In this document: positions 8,589 through 17,638 of the stretch, one piece after another
Layout of the letters: the number at the start of each line of letters is the position of its first letter
Position numbering within the stretch: position 1 is the first letter of the stretch
From: JACJYE01 sp964432875
GTDB lineage: Bacteria > Bacteroidota > Bacteroidia > Chitinophagales > Saprospiraceae
NCBI GenBank assembly: GCA_964432875.1
Contig: CAYSPJ010000009.1
Span: forward strand, 7,978 to 71,977
Length of the DNA: 64,000 nt
Direction: 5' to 3'
The notes under the pieces: generated by a model
What the model was told of the DNA's origin: nothing
The model's database searches: none
Seen by the model: only the letters and a program-made list of their open reading frames with translations
Made by a program: the position numbers and the translations under genes

Positions 8589-9347
8589 TTACCAATCTTT
8601 AGCTCGTTTTCCAGCCTCCCCTTTGGTTTCCCGCTTCATCTTCTCCATGACCTTGAGCTCTTCTTGCTGGATAATTTCCAGCAAGCGCTGGGCTTCTTCG
8701 GCAGAGAGCGGCTGCCCCTCTCCGCCTTGGCTCTCCCGAGGCTGGTTTTGCTTTTGTTGTTCGTTCTGTTTATCTTGTTGGTTTTGCTCCTGCCCTTGTT
8801 GCTCCTGCTGCTCTTGTTGTTGCTCCTGTCCCTTCTGAGCTTGGTCTTGTTGCTGCTGTTCTTCGCCTTTTTGTTGTTGCTCCTTTTGCTGCTGTTGGGT
8901 TTGCTGTTGCTGCATCCTCAACAACCGCTGCGCCTGGGCCAGATTGAATTTGGTAGACTGGTCGTCGGGGCGCAGCCGCAAGGCATCCTTGTACGCTTCG
9001 ATGCTTTTATCCAATTGCTCGGCCTGGAAGTGGGCGTTACCCAAGTTGTGAAGAGCAGCGGCTTTTTCATCTTTACTCTGGGCGTTCTGAGCAGCATGCT
9101 CAAAGCGGCGGATCGCTTCTTCGTAGCGCTCCTGCTGATACATGGCGTTGCCCAGGTTGTAGCTGCCCCGGCTGGTGTTCTGGTCTTCCAACGACTTGCG
9201 GTAGTGCAGCTCTGCCGCTGAGTAGTCTTGTTTCTCATACGCCTCATTGCCCTTGCGTAGGTAACGGTGGGCCGATTGTGCCTCTGCCGCCCAACTTGCC
9301 AGAAGCAGCAGGGCTAATATCATCCAGAAGCTTGGTTTGTGCATCAT
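8589..9347 (-). CDS. Gln-rich TPR protein of the Bat operon (BatC/BatE-like)
   Basis: A 252-residue exported protein: signal peptide (to about residue 23), then three or so tetratricopeptide repeats (about 25-135, with YNLGNAMYQQERYEEAIRRF as the clearest), and then a tract of about 70 residues made almost wholly of Gln, Glu and Lys (about 145-205), closing with a short charged helix. TPR proteins with low-complexity C-termini are the usual fourth or fifth gene of Bat operons, called BatC or BatE depending on the species. The repeat-rich DNA (CAG/CAA codons) also produces a long poly-Leu frame on the other strand that is not a gene. Probably a periplasmic scaffold. Confidence 0.8.
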   Translation of the reverse strand: MMHKPSFWMILALLLLASWAAEAQSAHRYLRKGNEAYEKQDYSAAELHYRKSLEDQNTSRGSYNLGNAMYQQERYEEAIRRFEHAAQNAQSKDEKAAALHNLGNAHFQAEQLDKSIEAYKDALRLRPDDQSTKFNLAQAQRLLRMQQQQTQQQQKEQQQKGEEQQQQDQAQKGQEQQQEQQEQQGQEQNQQDKQNEQQKQNQPRESQGGEGQPLSAEEAQRLLEIIQQEELKVMEKMKRETKGEAGKRAKDW

Positions 9348-9437
9348 GTTTTTTATTCTGCCGTTGATTGTTATTTCATTATTCGCCGGGCGAGTGAATA
9401 GGCTCTCCGGAGATGGTGCAAGATGCCCTCATTTGAG

Positions 9438-10469
9438 CTATAGCTCAAAAATATCCTTCCCGGTCAGGCGCTGACTACTGCGGTAGGGCAGGAGGAACTC
9501 CAGGATCAGCAACAATATCGCCAACCCGACGAACCATTGAAAATAGCTATTGTACTCGGAGAAAACCCGCTGCTCCATTTCTCTTTTCTCGATTTGCCCG
9601 ATGCTTTCCTTCAGCGCATCCAACACTTGGCTGCTGCCAGAAGCGAGGTTGAAATAACGCCCCTCGCCGGCTTGCGCCAAGGCGCGGAGCATCTCCTCAT
9701 TAAGGATGCTGAGTACCGGCTCTCCGGAAGGAGACCGCTTGTAGGTTTCTCGACCCCGCTCTTCAATCGGGATGAGGCCTCCATCTGGGCTGCCTACGCC
9801 AACGGTATATACCAGCAGCCCATTTTCCCGTGCCGTTTTGGCCTGTAAAAGAGCATCCTCTTCATGTTCTTCGCCGTCGCTTATAATAATTAACGCTTTA
9901 TGATTTTGGTTGTTTTCGTCAAAAGACTCCATGGCCAGCTTGATGGCTCCGCCGATAGCCGTGCCCTGGTCGGTTATCATATTGGGGTGGGCGCTGCGCA
10001 GCGAGAGCAAAATAGCATTAAAATCGGCTGTAATAGGCGATTGCACGTAAGCACTGCCGGCAAAGAGGATCAGCCCCAGGCGCTCGCCCCTCAAATTGGT
10101 GACGATATCCTGGGCAAAGCGCCGGGCGCGTATCAGTCGGCTCGGCGGCACATCTTCCGCCAGCATGCTCTGGGAGATGTCCAGGGCAATAAATACATCC
10201 ACGCTCTTGGCCGTTACTTTGGCTAGCTTGGTACCGTATTGAGGATTCGCCCAACCAATAGCCAGCAGGGCAAGGCTCAGCAGTAGCAACCCAAATTTCA
10301 GGTAGTAGCGGTAAGTGGAAACCAACGGCATGAGGTAGCTCATCAGGCGTGTTTCGCCAAACCGCTGGACAGCCCGCCGCCGCGCCCGCCAGGCGAAGGC
10401 AAAAAACAAAAGCAGCAAAGGGATTAGCGCCAGTGCATACAAGTGTTCAGTATATTCAAAACGAAACAT
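9438..10469 (-). CDS. batB: BatB, vWA domain membrane protein
   Basis: A 343-residue vWA protein with N-terminal membrane helices (about 10-25 and 58-74), a von Willebrand A domain (about 88-285) with the metal-site motif DISQS and the downstream ISDGEEHEED loop, and a final membrane helix (about 315-332). This topology is that of BatA/BatB: the vWA domain lies outside the cytoplasm, held between helices. In the operon it follows batA by 11 bp and precedes the TPR gene. vWA domains with intact MIDAS bind a divalent metal and partner proteins; the complex is implicated in stress and oxygen tolerance. Confidence 0.87.
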   Translation of the reverse strand: MFRFEYTEHLYALALIPLLLLFFAFAWRARRRAVQRFGETRLMSYLMPLVSTYRYYLKFGLLLLSLALLAIGWANPQYGTKLAKVTAKSVDVFIALDISQSMLAEDVPPSRLIRARRFAQDIVTNLRGERLGLILFAGSAYVQSPITADFNAILLSLRSAHPNMITDQGTAIGGAIKLAMESFDENNQNHKALIIISDGEEHEEDALLQAKTARENGLLVYTVGVGSPDGGLIPIEERGRETYKRSPSGEPVLSILNEEMLRALAQAGEGRYFNLASGSSQVLDALKESIGQIEKREMEQRVFSEYNSYFQWFVGLAILLLILEFLLPYRSSQRLTGKDIFEL

Positions 10470-10480
10470 AGGCCTCTTTT

Positions 10481-11488
10481 CTATGGAATAGTCCTCAAAA
10501 TAGTATAACGCAGCAAGGCCTCCAGGGCCAGCAGCAAAATACCCAGGAAAACAAAGGGGTAGAAAGCTTCGCTATAACGTTTGAAAACTTCTACTTCCAC
10601 CTTGGTTTTTTCCAGGCGGTCAATCGTATCGTAAATCTGCTTCAAGCTCTCTGGCGAAGTGGCACGATAGTACTCGCCGCCAGTCATTTGGGCAATTTCC
10701 TCTAGCAGCTCATCGTCAATCTTCACCTGCGCCAACCCAAAAATATAACGCCCGTCGCTGCGGCGGCTCACCGGGGTAAGCGCCTCGCCGGTAGTGCCCG
10801 CTCCGATGGCATACACCTTGACGCCTTTCTGCTGAGCAATCTGAGCAGCCATCAGCGGGCTGATATAGCCGGCATTATTGACCCCATCAGTCAGCAGGAT
10901 AACGACCTTGCTTTTAGCTTCGCTTTCTTCCAGCCGGCCCACAGCGGTGGCCAGCCCCATGCCAATCGCCGTCCCATCTTCCAACATACCGCAATTGACC
11001 TGTTCCAAAAAGTTCTTTAGCACCCGGTGGTCGGTAGTCAGGGGGCATAAGGTGAAGGCTTCGCCGGCAAAAACCCCCAACCCGAGGCGGTCATAGGGGC
11101 GCTTATCAATAAAATCGGCGGCTACGCGCTTGCATACTTCCAGCCGGTCGGGTTTGAAATCCTGGGCCAACATACTGCTCGACAAGTCCAAAACCAGCAT
11201 GATATCAATGCCTTCGGCATCCACTGATTCCTCCTTGTACATCTCCTGTGGCCGGGCCATGGCGACAACCAGGGCGACAAAGGCGATCGTGCGCAACAAA
11301 GGTAGCGCAACGCGCAGCTTCGCCCTCCAGGAGCCCTTGCCCTGCACGCTTTGCAGGCTGGGCATGCGCAAGGTGGCGTAATGCTGGCGCCGGCGCCGCA
11401 AATAACGCCAGCCCACCAGCGGCAACAATAGCAACAGCAGGAAGAGTTCCGGATTTAAAAACTGTATGTTTGGGCCGAATATGGACAT
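10481..11488 (-). CDS. batA: BatA, vWA domain membrane protein
   Basis: A 335-residue BatA. Membrane helices at about 10-27 and 62-80 precede a vWA domain (about 90-290) with a complete MIDAS: DLSSS, a central Thr in DGTAIGMG and LTDGVNN. A last helix lies at about 307-325. It is followed 11 bp later by batB, which is its paralogue with the same topology; the two are thought to work as a pair. Upstream (9 bp) is the DUF4381-like gene. MoxR ATPases commonly act on vWA partners encoded in the same operon, and moxR lies four genes upstream here. Confidence 0.88.
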   Translation of the reverse strand: MSIFGPNIQFLNPELFLLLLLLPLVGWRYLRRRRQHYATLRMPSLQSVQGKGSWRAKLRVALPLLRTIAFVALVVAMARPQEMYKEESVDAEGIDIMLVLDLSSSMLAQDFKPDRLEVCKRVAADFIDKRPYDRLGLGVFAGEAFTLCPLTTDHRVLKNFLEQVNCGMLEDGTAIGMGLATAVGRLEESEAKSKVVILLTDGVNNAGYISPLMAAQIAQQKGVKVYAIGAGTTGEALTPVSRRSDGRYIFGLAQVKIDDELLEEIAQMTGGEYYRATSPESLKQIYDTIDRLEKTKVEVEVFKRYSEAFYPFVFLGILLLALEALLRYTILRTIP

Positions 11489-11497
11489 GGAATCAAT

Positions 11498-12553
11498 TTA
11501 CAATTTATGACTTTCTGCTGAGTTGTTTCCGCCTGCCGGAGCATCTTGCTCTGGCAGAGTAGCGGAAACCCAGCCCTCGGCGTACTGCTGCACTTCTACC
11601 TGGCAGGCTTCATCCTGGGTTTCCTGAATGAAGTTGCGAGCCTGCTCTAAGGCTTCAGTATGATAAGCCGCCGCTGGCTGCGCCTTGGCAAATTTCACCA
11701 GATCGGCCGATTCCAGCAAGCGCCGCAAGCGTTGCTGGCCTTCGCCCTCCAGCCCAGCCTGCCCGAGCTGTTGCACGGCTTCCTCGGTGGTCAATTCCAA
11801 TGCGGACACTTGGTAGCGCCAGCCCAAGTACTGCCGCAGGGCATGGGTCAGCCCGATGTAGTATTCCTTGACCAGGCCTTTTTGCCACAATTTTTGCTTT
11901 TCTAGCTGCTCCAATTCTTGCAAAGCCAATTGGTGAGCAGGCAGCAGGAGAGGCGGAGGGGGCGGGGGCAGCACTTTGCGCCGCCGCAGCGACAGCAGTA
12001 TCAGCACTATGGCCAGCAATACTGCCAGCCCAATTAGCCAGGGCAGCAGGTCCTGAAAGCTTAGAGGCTCGCTGATGATATCTTTGATGGGCATGAGCTG
12101 CTGATCATCACCGGAAATGGGCAGCGTATTGACCAGCAAGCCAAGCTCGGGGGTATACGCGGTATCCTGCCGCTCCCCGATCTGATATATGACGGGCAGG
12201 GGCGGCAAGCGGTAATAACCGGAGTCGAAAGAGGTAAGCCGTATCTGAAGCTCCAGCAGTTTGCCCTGTTCGCCATTATCCTTTTCAAAGCGGTCAGCCT
12301 GAAGCATCTCGATCTCGGGCAGTTCTTTCAACAAGTCGTAGCCCACGCTTTTTACCACCGCGCCACTTTGATAATACACCTGGATATTCAACATCAACTG
12401 GTCGCCGATAAGGATCTCATTGGGGTTGATCGAAGCCGTTACGCTCACCTGGGCAGCCAGGGCGGGCGCCCACAATAGCAACATAGCAACAGCAAGCTGC
12501 CGGGCAGCGGCGGCTCGTTTCGATATCACAGTCATTTTATCCTTTGCCGACAT
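11498..12553 (-). CDS. DUF4381-like/BatD-like single-pass membrane protein of the Bat operon
   Basis: A 351-residue protein with a signal sequence (about 19-34), a beta-rich BatD-like outer domain (about 37-145), one membrane helix (170-189), a poly-Pro stretch and a helical cytoplasmic domain (about 205-325). This mix of a BatD-type Ig domain with a DUF4381-like inner part is what usually sits between DUF58 and batA in Bacteroidota. A second in-frame ATG at 12535 (residue 7) would shorten the pre-signal region and is an equally good start. Spacing to DUF58 upstream is 13 bp. Likely a structural member of the Bat complex. Confidence 0.7.
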   Translation of the reverse strand: MSAKDKMTVISKRAAAARQLAVAMLLLWAPALAAQVSVTASINPNEILIGDQLMLNIQVYYQSGAVVKSVGYDLLKELPEIEMLQADRFEKDNGEQGKLLELQIRLTSFDSGYYRLPPLPVIYQIGERQDTAYTPELGLLVNTLPISGDDQQLMPIKDIISEPLSFQDLLPWLIGLAVLLAIVLILLSLRRRKVLPPPPPPLLLPAHQLALQELEQLEKQKLWQKGLVKEYYIGLTHALRQYLGWRYQVSALELTTEEAVQQLGQAGLEGEGQQRLRRLLESADLVKFAKAQPAAAYHTEALEQARNFIQETQDEACQVEVQQYAEGWVSATLPEQDAPAGGNNSAESHKL

Positions 12554-12566
12554 GCCGTGTTTGTTG

Positions 12567-13436
12567 TTAACGCGTGCGCTGTTGGAAAAACTTCAGCAGC
12601 GCATTCACATAAGATTCGTCCGTCCGTATATTTACTGCTCCGGCACCGCTTTTACGGAAAATACTCGTAAAGTAAGCCAGATGGTCCTGATGCCAGCGGC
12701 GGTAATCCTCCCGCAAGCGGCGGGAGGAAGTATCAATCCAACCAATCTGGCCGGTTTCGGCATCCTCGGCTCGAATAAGGCCTACATCCGGCAGCTCTTC
12801 TTCCCGCGGGTCGATGATGTTGATGCCGACGATATCGTGCCGACGGGCGGCGATGCGCAGGGGAGCGTCGTAACCTTTGGCCAGGAAATCGGACAGGATA
12901 AAGCAGATGCTGCGTTTTTTGATGAGGTTGTTGAAGTACTCCAAGGCGCTGCCGATGTCCGTGCCGCTTTCCTGAGGTTCAAAGTCGATTAGCTCGCGGA
13001 TGATGCGCAGGATGTGCTGCCGGCCTTTCTTCGGGGGGATGAACTTCTCTGGTTTGCTCGAAAAGAACAGCACCCCCACTTTGTCGTTGTTGTTGATGGC
13101 AGAAAAGGCCAGCACGGCACAAATTTCTGTCATGACTTCGTTTTTGAGCTGGCTGACGGTGCCAAAAAAAGAAGACTGGCTCATATCGATCAATAACATC
13201 ACGGTCAGTTCACGCTCCTCCTCAAAGATTTTCACGTGGGGCGTACCAGAGCGGGCAGTCACGTTCCAATCAATATTGCGCACATCGTCGCCGTACTGGT
13301 AATCGCGCACCTCGCTAAAAGACATGCCCCGGCCCTTGAAAGCGCTGTGGTACTCCCCCGAGAAGAGGTGTTTGCTCAGCCCTTTGGTCTTGATCTCTAT
13401 TTTGCGTACCTTCTTGAGGAGTTCGCTGGTTTCCAT
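12567..13436 (-). CDS. DUF58 domain protein of the Bat operon
   Basis: A 289-residue soluble protein of the DUF58 family. The family signature is clear at residues 34-60 (GRGMSFSEVRDYQYGDDVRNIDW), and the C-terminal part is a vWA-like fold with a DMSQSS motif (about 84) and a FILSDFL strand. DUF58 proteins are the near-constant partner of MoxR ATPases and probably bind them in the cytoplasm or at the membrane. It starts 26 bp after the moxR stop and precedes the DUF4381-like gene. Activity unknown, family assignment firm. Confidence 0.9.
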   Translation of the reverse strand: METSELLKKVRKIEIKTKGLSKHLFSGEYHSAFKGRGMSFSEVRDYQYGDDVRNIDWNVTARSGTPHVKIFEEERELTVMLLIDMSQSSFFGTVSQLKNEVMTEICAVLAFSAINNNDKVGVLFFSSKPEKFIPPKKGRQHILRIIRELIDFEPQESGTDIGSALEYFNNLIKKRSICFILSDFLAKGYDAPLRIAARRHDIVGINIIDPREEELPDVGLIRAEDAETGQIGWIDTSSRRLREDYRRWHQDHLAYFTSIFRKSGAGAVNIRTDESYVNALLKFFQQRTR

Positions 13437-13462
13437 AATTGTGTGCGGTTGCCGGTTTGGGC

Positions 13463-14458
13463 TTAGGGTACTTCCACGGTATCCAACACCTTATTAATAA
13501 TATCCTCCTGGGTGATGTTTTCTGCCTCGGCCTCGTAAGTCAGCCCCAAGCGGTGGCGCATGACGTCGTGGCATACATTGCGCACATCTTCTGGGATGAC
13601 GAAGCCACGCCGCTTCAGGAAGGCATGAGCTTTGGATGCCAGGGCAAGGTTGATGCTGGCACGGGGTGAGCCGCCATAGTTGATGAGCGGCTCCAGACTG
13701 CGCAGGCCATACTCCGCTGGCCGGCGGGTAGCAAAGACGATATCCAGGATATAGCGCTCGATTTTTTCATCCATATAGATTTTGCCCACTGATTGGCGCG
13801 CTTTGAGGATGTCGTTGGGGTGTACAACAGGGTGTACTTTATCAAAGCCATCGGGGGAGAGGTTGCGCCGGATGATTTCGCGCTCTTCATCTTTGGTGGG
13901 GTAGGATACTTTCACCTTGAGCATGAAGCGGTCCACCTGAGCTTCCGGCAAGGGGTAGGTACCCTCCTGTTCGATGGGGTTTTGGGTGGCCAGCACCAGA
14001 AAGGGCTCCTCCAGGTTAAAGGTCTCATTACCGATGGTGACCTGCCGCTCCTGCATGGCTTCCAGCAGAGCACTTTGCACCTTGGCCGGGGCGCGGTTGA
14101 TCTCATCGGCCAGGATGAAATTGGCAAAGACGGGCCCTTTACGCACGGTAAACTGATTGGTGCTAGGGTTGTAGATCATGGTGCCGATAATATCGGCCGG
14201 CAGCAAGTCGGGGGTAAACTGTATGCGGCTGAAGTGGGCATCCACGGCATTGGCCAGCGTCTTAATAGCCAGCGTCTTAGCCAGCCCAGGCAAGCCTTCC
14301 AGCAGCACGTGGCCACGGCACAGCAAGCCGATCATCAGGCGTTCGATCATGGTATGCTGACCGACGATAATCTTGGCAGTTGCTGCATTTAATTTTTCAA
14401 CAAAAGCGCTGTCCTGATAGATTTGTTGGTTGAGCGCATCGATGTCTACAGATTGCAT
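13463..14458 (-). CDS. moxR: MoxR family AAA+ ATPase of the Bat operon
   Basis: A 331-residue AAA+ ATPase, first gene of the operon running to 6176. Walker A is in LLEGLPGLAKTLAIK, Walker B in FILADEINRAP, and sensor regions follow (LATQNPIEQEGTYPLPEAQ is the MoxR hallmark; DRFMLKV follows it). The open frame extends to 14611 but the 51 extra residues are basic, unlike the family, and lie in what should be the promoter region; MQSVDIDALNQ at 14458 is the natural start. MoxR proteins are thought to be chaperones that mature vWA-domain partners, here BatA and BatB. The longest operon in the window depends on this gene's promoter. Confidence 0.92.
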   Translation of the reverse strand: MQSVDIDALNQQIYQDSAFVEKLNAATAKIIVGQHTMIERLMIGLLCRGHVLLEGLPGLAKTLAIKTLANAVDAHFSRIQFTPDLLPADIIGTMIYNPSTNQFTVRKGPVFANFILADEINRAPAKVQSALLEAMQERQVTIGNETFNLEEPFLVLATQNPIEQEGTYPLPEAQVDRFMLKVKVSYPTKDEEREIIRRNLSPDGFDKVHPVVHPNDILKARQSVGKIYMDEKIERYILDIVFATRRPAEYGLRSLEPLINYGGSPRASINLALASKAHAFLKRRGFVIPEDVRNVCHDVMRHRLGLTYEAEAENITQEDIINKVLDTVEVP

Positions 14459-14634
14459 ATCGGGTGTTTTGTTCGTTTTTTTACTGAAAAGGCCGTATCT
14501 AGTGCCCCAATTAGGCCACAAATTTGCTAATTTTTTGCGTCTTAAACCAATATTATGCTGTTGGCATTGCCTGATATTCGCCAATGTAGGCAAAAAAGGG
14601 CCAAGCAGCAAGTAGTTAACTGAATATTAACGCT

Positions 14635-15321
14635 ATGCAAACCGTAAACAAGCTATTCACCACACTGATTTTGTTATCGACCTTGCTATGCTGCGGCTTG
14701 CTGCCAGCCCAGAATATACCCTTGCCAGAGGAAAGGGCTCAAGCAGCCATTACCAGCCTAAAGCAGGGCACGCTCATCGTACGCCTGCCCAGCCAAAGGG
14801 CTAAACTGGAAGCGATGCAAACCGTAATGGACGACCCCAATACCAGTGAAGCAGGCCGCCGCCGCCTGCAAACTCAAAAGGAATTTACCCTCTCCGATAC
14901 GCGCGAATTCAACCTGAATGTAATGGCTGCCTTTCAGGCTGGCTACGATTTCTCCAAACTCTTATTTATCTTTGACTACAGTACAGATGAACTGCGGAGC
15001 GGGAGCAGCAGCGGCATCTTCCTAAACAGCATGCTCGAGGCCGACGCGGCTATCCAATTGAGCCACACCCCATACTTCTTCCTCCACTTTAGCTCGACCA
15101 GTAGCGGCGTACAAGCGATGATTATCGCGGACGAACATTTTCGGGATTTATCCAAGCCCTTCCCGTTCTACCAGCGCTTGCATGATTTCAACTCCTTCAT
15201 GAACAGCATCTTCTTCCTTTTTTCCCCTAATCGCAAACAAGAAGATATCCAGCGCATTGTGGACAAGCTCAATAATAAACTGTACAAGTACCACGAGATG
15301 GTGTCCGGTGAGGGGAGTTAG
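14635..15321 (+). CDS. Exported protein of unknown function
   Basis: A 228-residue protein not recognised as any named family. It has a good signal peptide (residues 1-26, ending LLPAQ), a mostly helical N-terminal third, a central alternating pattern (KLLFIFDYS, then LNSMLEADAAIQLSHTPYFFLHFSS) and a helical end rich in Asn and Lys. No catalytic motif stands out. The ATG follows a short AT-rich stretch without a Shine-Dalgarno, as usual here. It is divergent from the Bat operon (177 bp between starts) and followed by a repeat-containing spacer. Coding support: intact frame, signal peptide, normal codon use. Confidence 0.65.
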   Translation: MQTVNKLFTTLILLSTLLCCGLLPAQNIPLPEERAQAAITSLKQGTLIVRLPSQRAKLEAMQTVMDDPNTSEAGRRRLQTQKEFTLSDTREFNLNVMAAFQAGYDFSKLLFIFDYSTDELRSGSSSGIFLNSMLEADAAIQLSHTPYFFLHFSSTSSGVQAMIIADEHFRDLSKPFPFYQRLHDFNSFMNSIFFLFSPNRKQEDIQRIVDKLNNKLYKYHEMVSGEGS

Positions 15322-15641
15322 GGCAGCCCCGCTTTTTTTGGCGCGGAGAGCGCATAAGCGGGCGGCTAAGAGTTGGCGAGCACAACACACCTGGGAACGG
15401 CGGTCTGATGGAAGAAGCTTGCGCGTTTTTCCGCTGTGCGGTATATTTTTCTTTCTTACTGCTAATTCAGTGTCTACCCATTTAGTCAAGTGCCTGAGAT
15501 TTTAGCGTTCGAGCGCAGGGCTTGCGAAGGGCCAAAACCGGAGTTTACTCCACTAAGCGTGGGATAAAGGCTCCAAGCTGAAGTCGAGGTTTTTGGGGCC
15601 GAGCGTAACGTAGCTATCGGGCTATAAAGACCGAAACTAAA
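15322..15641. other. Intergenic region between convergent genes, with a dispersed repeat
   Basis: This 320-bp spacer separates the exported protein from atpC. Its last third (15524-15632) is one copy of a repeat seen again at 36536-36645. The first two thirds carry no gene, tRNA or clear terminator that I can identify. Confidence 0.6.
15524..15632 (+). repeat. Dispersed intergenic repeat, copy 1
   Basis: About 109 bp matching 36536-36645 in the same orientation, with about 13 differences by eye. Shared blocks include CGGAGTTTACTCCAC (with the palindrome GGAGTTTACTCC), AAGCGTGGGATAA, GCTGAAGTCGAGG, CGAGCGTAACG, AGCTATCGG and CTATAAAGAC. Both copies sit in intergenic DNA just beyond gene ends and code for nothing plausible. 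Confidence 0.85.
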
Positions 15642-15959
15642 TTACTTGCTATTAGCATTCCTCACCCCCGTCAACAGCAGGGAAATCTCGTTGTTCAACA
15701 CTTCGATAAAGCCACCGCTGGCGAACAGCGTAACCACTCTGCCCGCTTCACTCCCCTCTTTGATAGAGCCGCTTTCTTCATCGAAGTAGCGGTAAGCGCC
15801 GCCAGCCGTGACGATAGAGATTTTGCCTTCGTCCAGGGATGAGACGATGGGGGCGTGGTTTTTAAGCACCTGAAATTCCCCCTTGGTGCCCGGCACTTTC
15901 ACGGAATTGATTTCACCCCGGAATATTTCTTTGTCGGGTGTAAGGACGATGATATTCAT
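15642..15959 (-). CDS. atpC: ATP synthase F1 subunit epsilon
   Basis: A 105-residue epsilon subunit, matching the N-terminal beta-sandwich of the family (LTPDKEIFRGEINSVKVPG, then LKNHAPIVSSLDEG). In F1 it links the gamma shaft to the c ring and can inhibit ATP hydrolysis. The C-terminal helical hairpin of E. coli AtpC (about 138 residues) is absent, common in Bacteroidota. The frame reaches 16049 but the extra 30 residues run through the intercistronic hairpin, so MNIIVLTPD at 15959 is the start. It follows atpD by 114 bp, and the rest of the ATP synthase operon is not in the window. Confidence 0.9.
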   Translation of the reverse strand: MNIIVLTPDKEIFRGEINSVKVPGTKGEFQVLKNHAPIVSSLDEGKISIVTAGGAYRYFDEESGSIKEGSEAGRVVTLFASGGFIEVLNNEISLLLTGVRNANSK

Positions 15960-15991
15960 GACCAGTTTATTTTGCGCCTTGCTTAGCAAGG

Positions 15992-16047
15992 GCTTACTAA
16001 CAGCAGGCGGGCAAACTATAGCTCTTGCCCGACTGCCGCTAGTAAGC
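15992..16047 (-). promoter_or_regulatory. Long hairpin between atpD and atpC
   Basis: Arms 15992-16014 and 16025-16047 pair over 23 bp with three mismatches, closing a 10-nt loop. In the atpD-atpC transcript this lies 26 nt after the atpD stop and 32 nt before the atpC start. It is not followed by a T run, so it may act as an RNA-processing or attenuation element rather than a full stop. Confidence 0.7.
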
Positions 16048-16073
16048 AATTAATACTTGATTTATCGGTAGGC

Positions 16074-17588
16074 TTACATGCCTGCTTCCTTCAGCATTTT
16101 CTCCCCTGCCTCGATGACCTCTTCGATGGTCCCCTTCAGGTTAAAAGCCGCTTCCGGATATTGGTCCACTTCGCCATCCATGATCATATTGAAGCCGCGG
16201 ATGGTGTCTTCAAGGGGTACCAATACGCCGGGGATACCCGTAAACTGTTCGGCCACGTGGAAAGGCTGCGAAAGGAAGCGCTGCACACGGCGGGCGCGGT
16301 GTACGGCTTGCTTGTCTTCTTCCGACAACTCTTCCATACCGAGGATGGCGATGATGTCCTGAAGCTCATTGTAGCGCTGGAGGATATTCTTAACGCGCTG
16401 CGCGCAGTTGTAGTGCTCATCACCAATGATTGCCGGGTCGAGGATACGGGAGGTCGAGTCCAGCGGATCCACAGCGGGGTAGATACCCAGGGAAGCAATT
16501 TTACGGCTGAGTACGGTAGTGGCATCCAAGTGCGCAAAGGTAGTAGCCGGGGCGGGGTCTGTCAAGTCGTCAGCAGGTACGTAAACCGCCTGTACGGAAG
16601 TGATGGAACCACGCTTGGTCGAAGTGATGCGCTCTTGCATCAAGCCCATCTCCGTGGCCAGGGTTGGCTGGTAACCAACGGCAGAGGGCATACGGCCCAA
16701 GAGGGCAGACACTTCCGAGCCAGCTTGGGTAAAGCGGAAGATATTGTCAATGAAGAAGAGGATATCTCGGCCGCCCATGGGGTCGTTGAGGTCGCCATCG
16801 CGGTAGTACTCTGCCACCGTCAGGCCGGAGAGCGCTACACGGGCGCGGGCACCAGGAGGTTCATTCATCTGTCCGAAGACGAAGGTAGCTTTGGATTCTT
16901 CCAGCTCTTTCATGTCCACCTTGCTCAAGTCCCAGCCGCCTTCTTCCATCGAGTGCATGAATTCTTTGCCGTAGCGGATGATGCCAGCTTCCAGCATCTC
17001 GCGCATCAGGTCATTGCCCTCGCGGGTACGCTCACCTACGCCAGCAAACACCGAAATACCCTCATAACCTTTGGCGATGTTGTTGATCAACTCCTGGATC
17101 AGTACCGTCTTACCTACGCCAGCACCGCCGAACAAGCCGATTTTACCGCCTTTGAGATAAGGCTCGATCAGGTCAATCACTTTGATGCCGGTGTAGAGCA
17201 CTTCTTTTTCTACAGAAAGCTCCTCATAGGTGGGCGGCTTGCGGTGGATGGGTGCCGATTGCTCTTTGGAAACCGGGCCGATGCCGTCAATCGGCTCGCC
17301 GACCACATTAAACAAGCGGCCCTTGATGGCCGGGCCAATCGGCATGGTGATGTTTTTGCCCGTATCGGTAACCTTGGTGCCACGGGTCAGGCCGTCGGTG
17401 GAGTCCATCGCGACAGCACGGATGCTGTCCTCGCCCAGGTGCTGCTGCACTTCCAGGACCAGAATCTCCCCATTGGGGCGCTTGATTTCCAGGGCGCTCA
17501 GGATTTCGGGGAGCTTCGAGCCTTCTCCCGCGAAGCTTACATCTACTACAGGCCCAATCACCTGCTTTACTTGACCGATATTTGCCAT
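16074..17588 (-). CDS. atpD: ATP synthase F1 subunit beta
   Basis: A 504-residue catalytic beta subunit. Walker A is in GLFGGAGVGKTVLIQELI, the catalytic region in AGVGERTREGNDL (with the essential Glu), Walker B in DILFFIDNIFRFTQAGSEVSALLG, and the DELSEED-equivalent in MEELSEEDKQ. It turns proton flow into ATP at the inner membrane. The start MANIGQVKQVIGP at 17588 is preferred; ten extra upstream residues (to 17618) are not conserved in kind. In Bacteroidota atpD and atpC are often apart from the other ATP synthase genes, as here. A good promoter with an overlapping inverted repeat lies just upstream. Confidence 0.97.
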   Translation of the reverse strand: MANIGQVKQVIGPVVDVSFAGEGSKLPEILSALEIKRPNGEILVLEVQQHLGEDSIRAVAMDSTDGLTRGTKVTDTGKNITMPIGPAIKGRLFNVVGEPIDGIGPVSKEQSAPIHRKPPTYEELSVEKEVLYTGIKVIDLIEPYLKGGKIGLFGGAGVGKTVLIQELINNIAKGYEGISVFAGVGERTREGNDLMREMLEAGIIRYGKEFMHSMEEGGWDLSKVDMKELEESKATFVFGQMNEPPGARARVALSGLTVAEYYRDGDLNDPMGGRDILFFIDNIFRFTQAGSEVSALLGRMPSAVGYQPTLATEMGLMQERITSTKRGSITSVQAVYVPADDLTDPAPATTFAHLDATTVLSRKIASLGIYPAVDPLDSTSRILDPAIIGDEHYNCAQRVKNILQRYNELQDIIAILGMEELSEEDKQAVHRARRVQRFLSQPFHVAEQFTGIPGVLVPLEDTIRGFNMIMDGEVDQYPEAAFNLKGTIEEVIEAGEKMLKEAGM

Positions 17589-17638
17589 ATCAATTCGAGG
17601 ATTTATAGTATAAAACAATGGTTCTGCAAAAATCGCCG

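Noticed and set aside
8664..9221. A Leu-rich 185-codon open frame on the plus strand
   Set aside because: It is the complement of the CAG/CAA-rich tract of the TPR protein gene; the run of Leu is an artefact.
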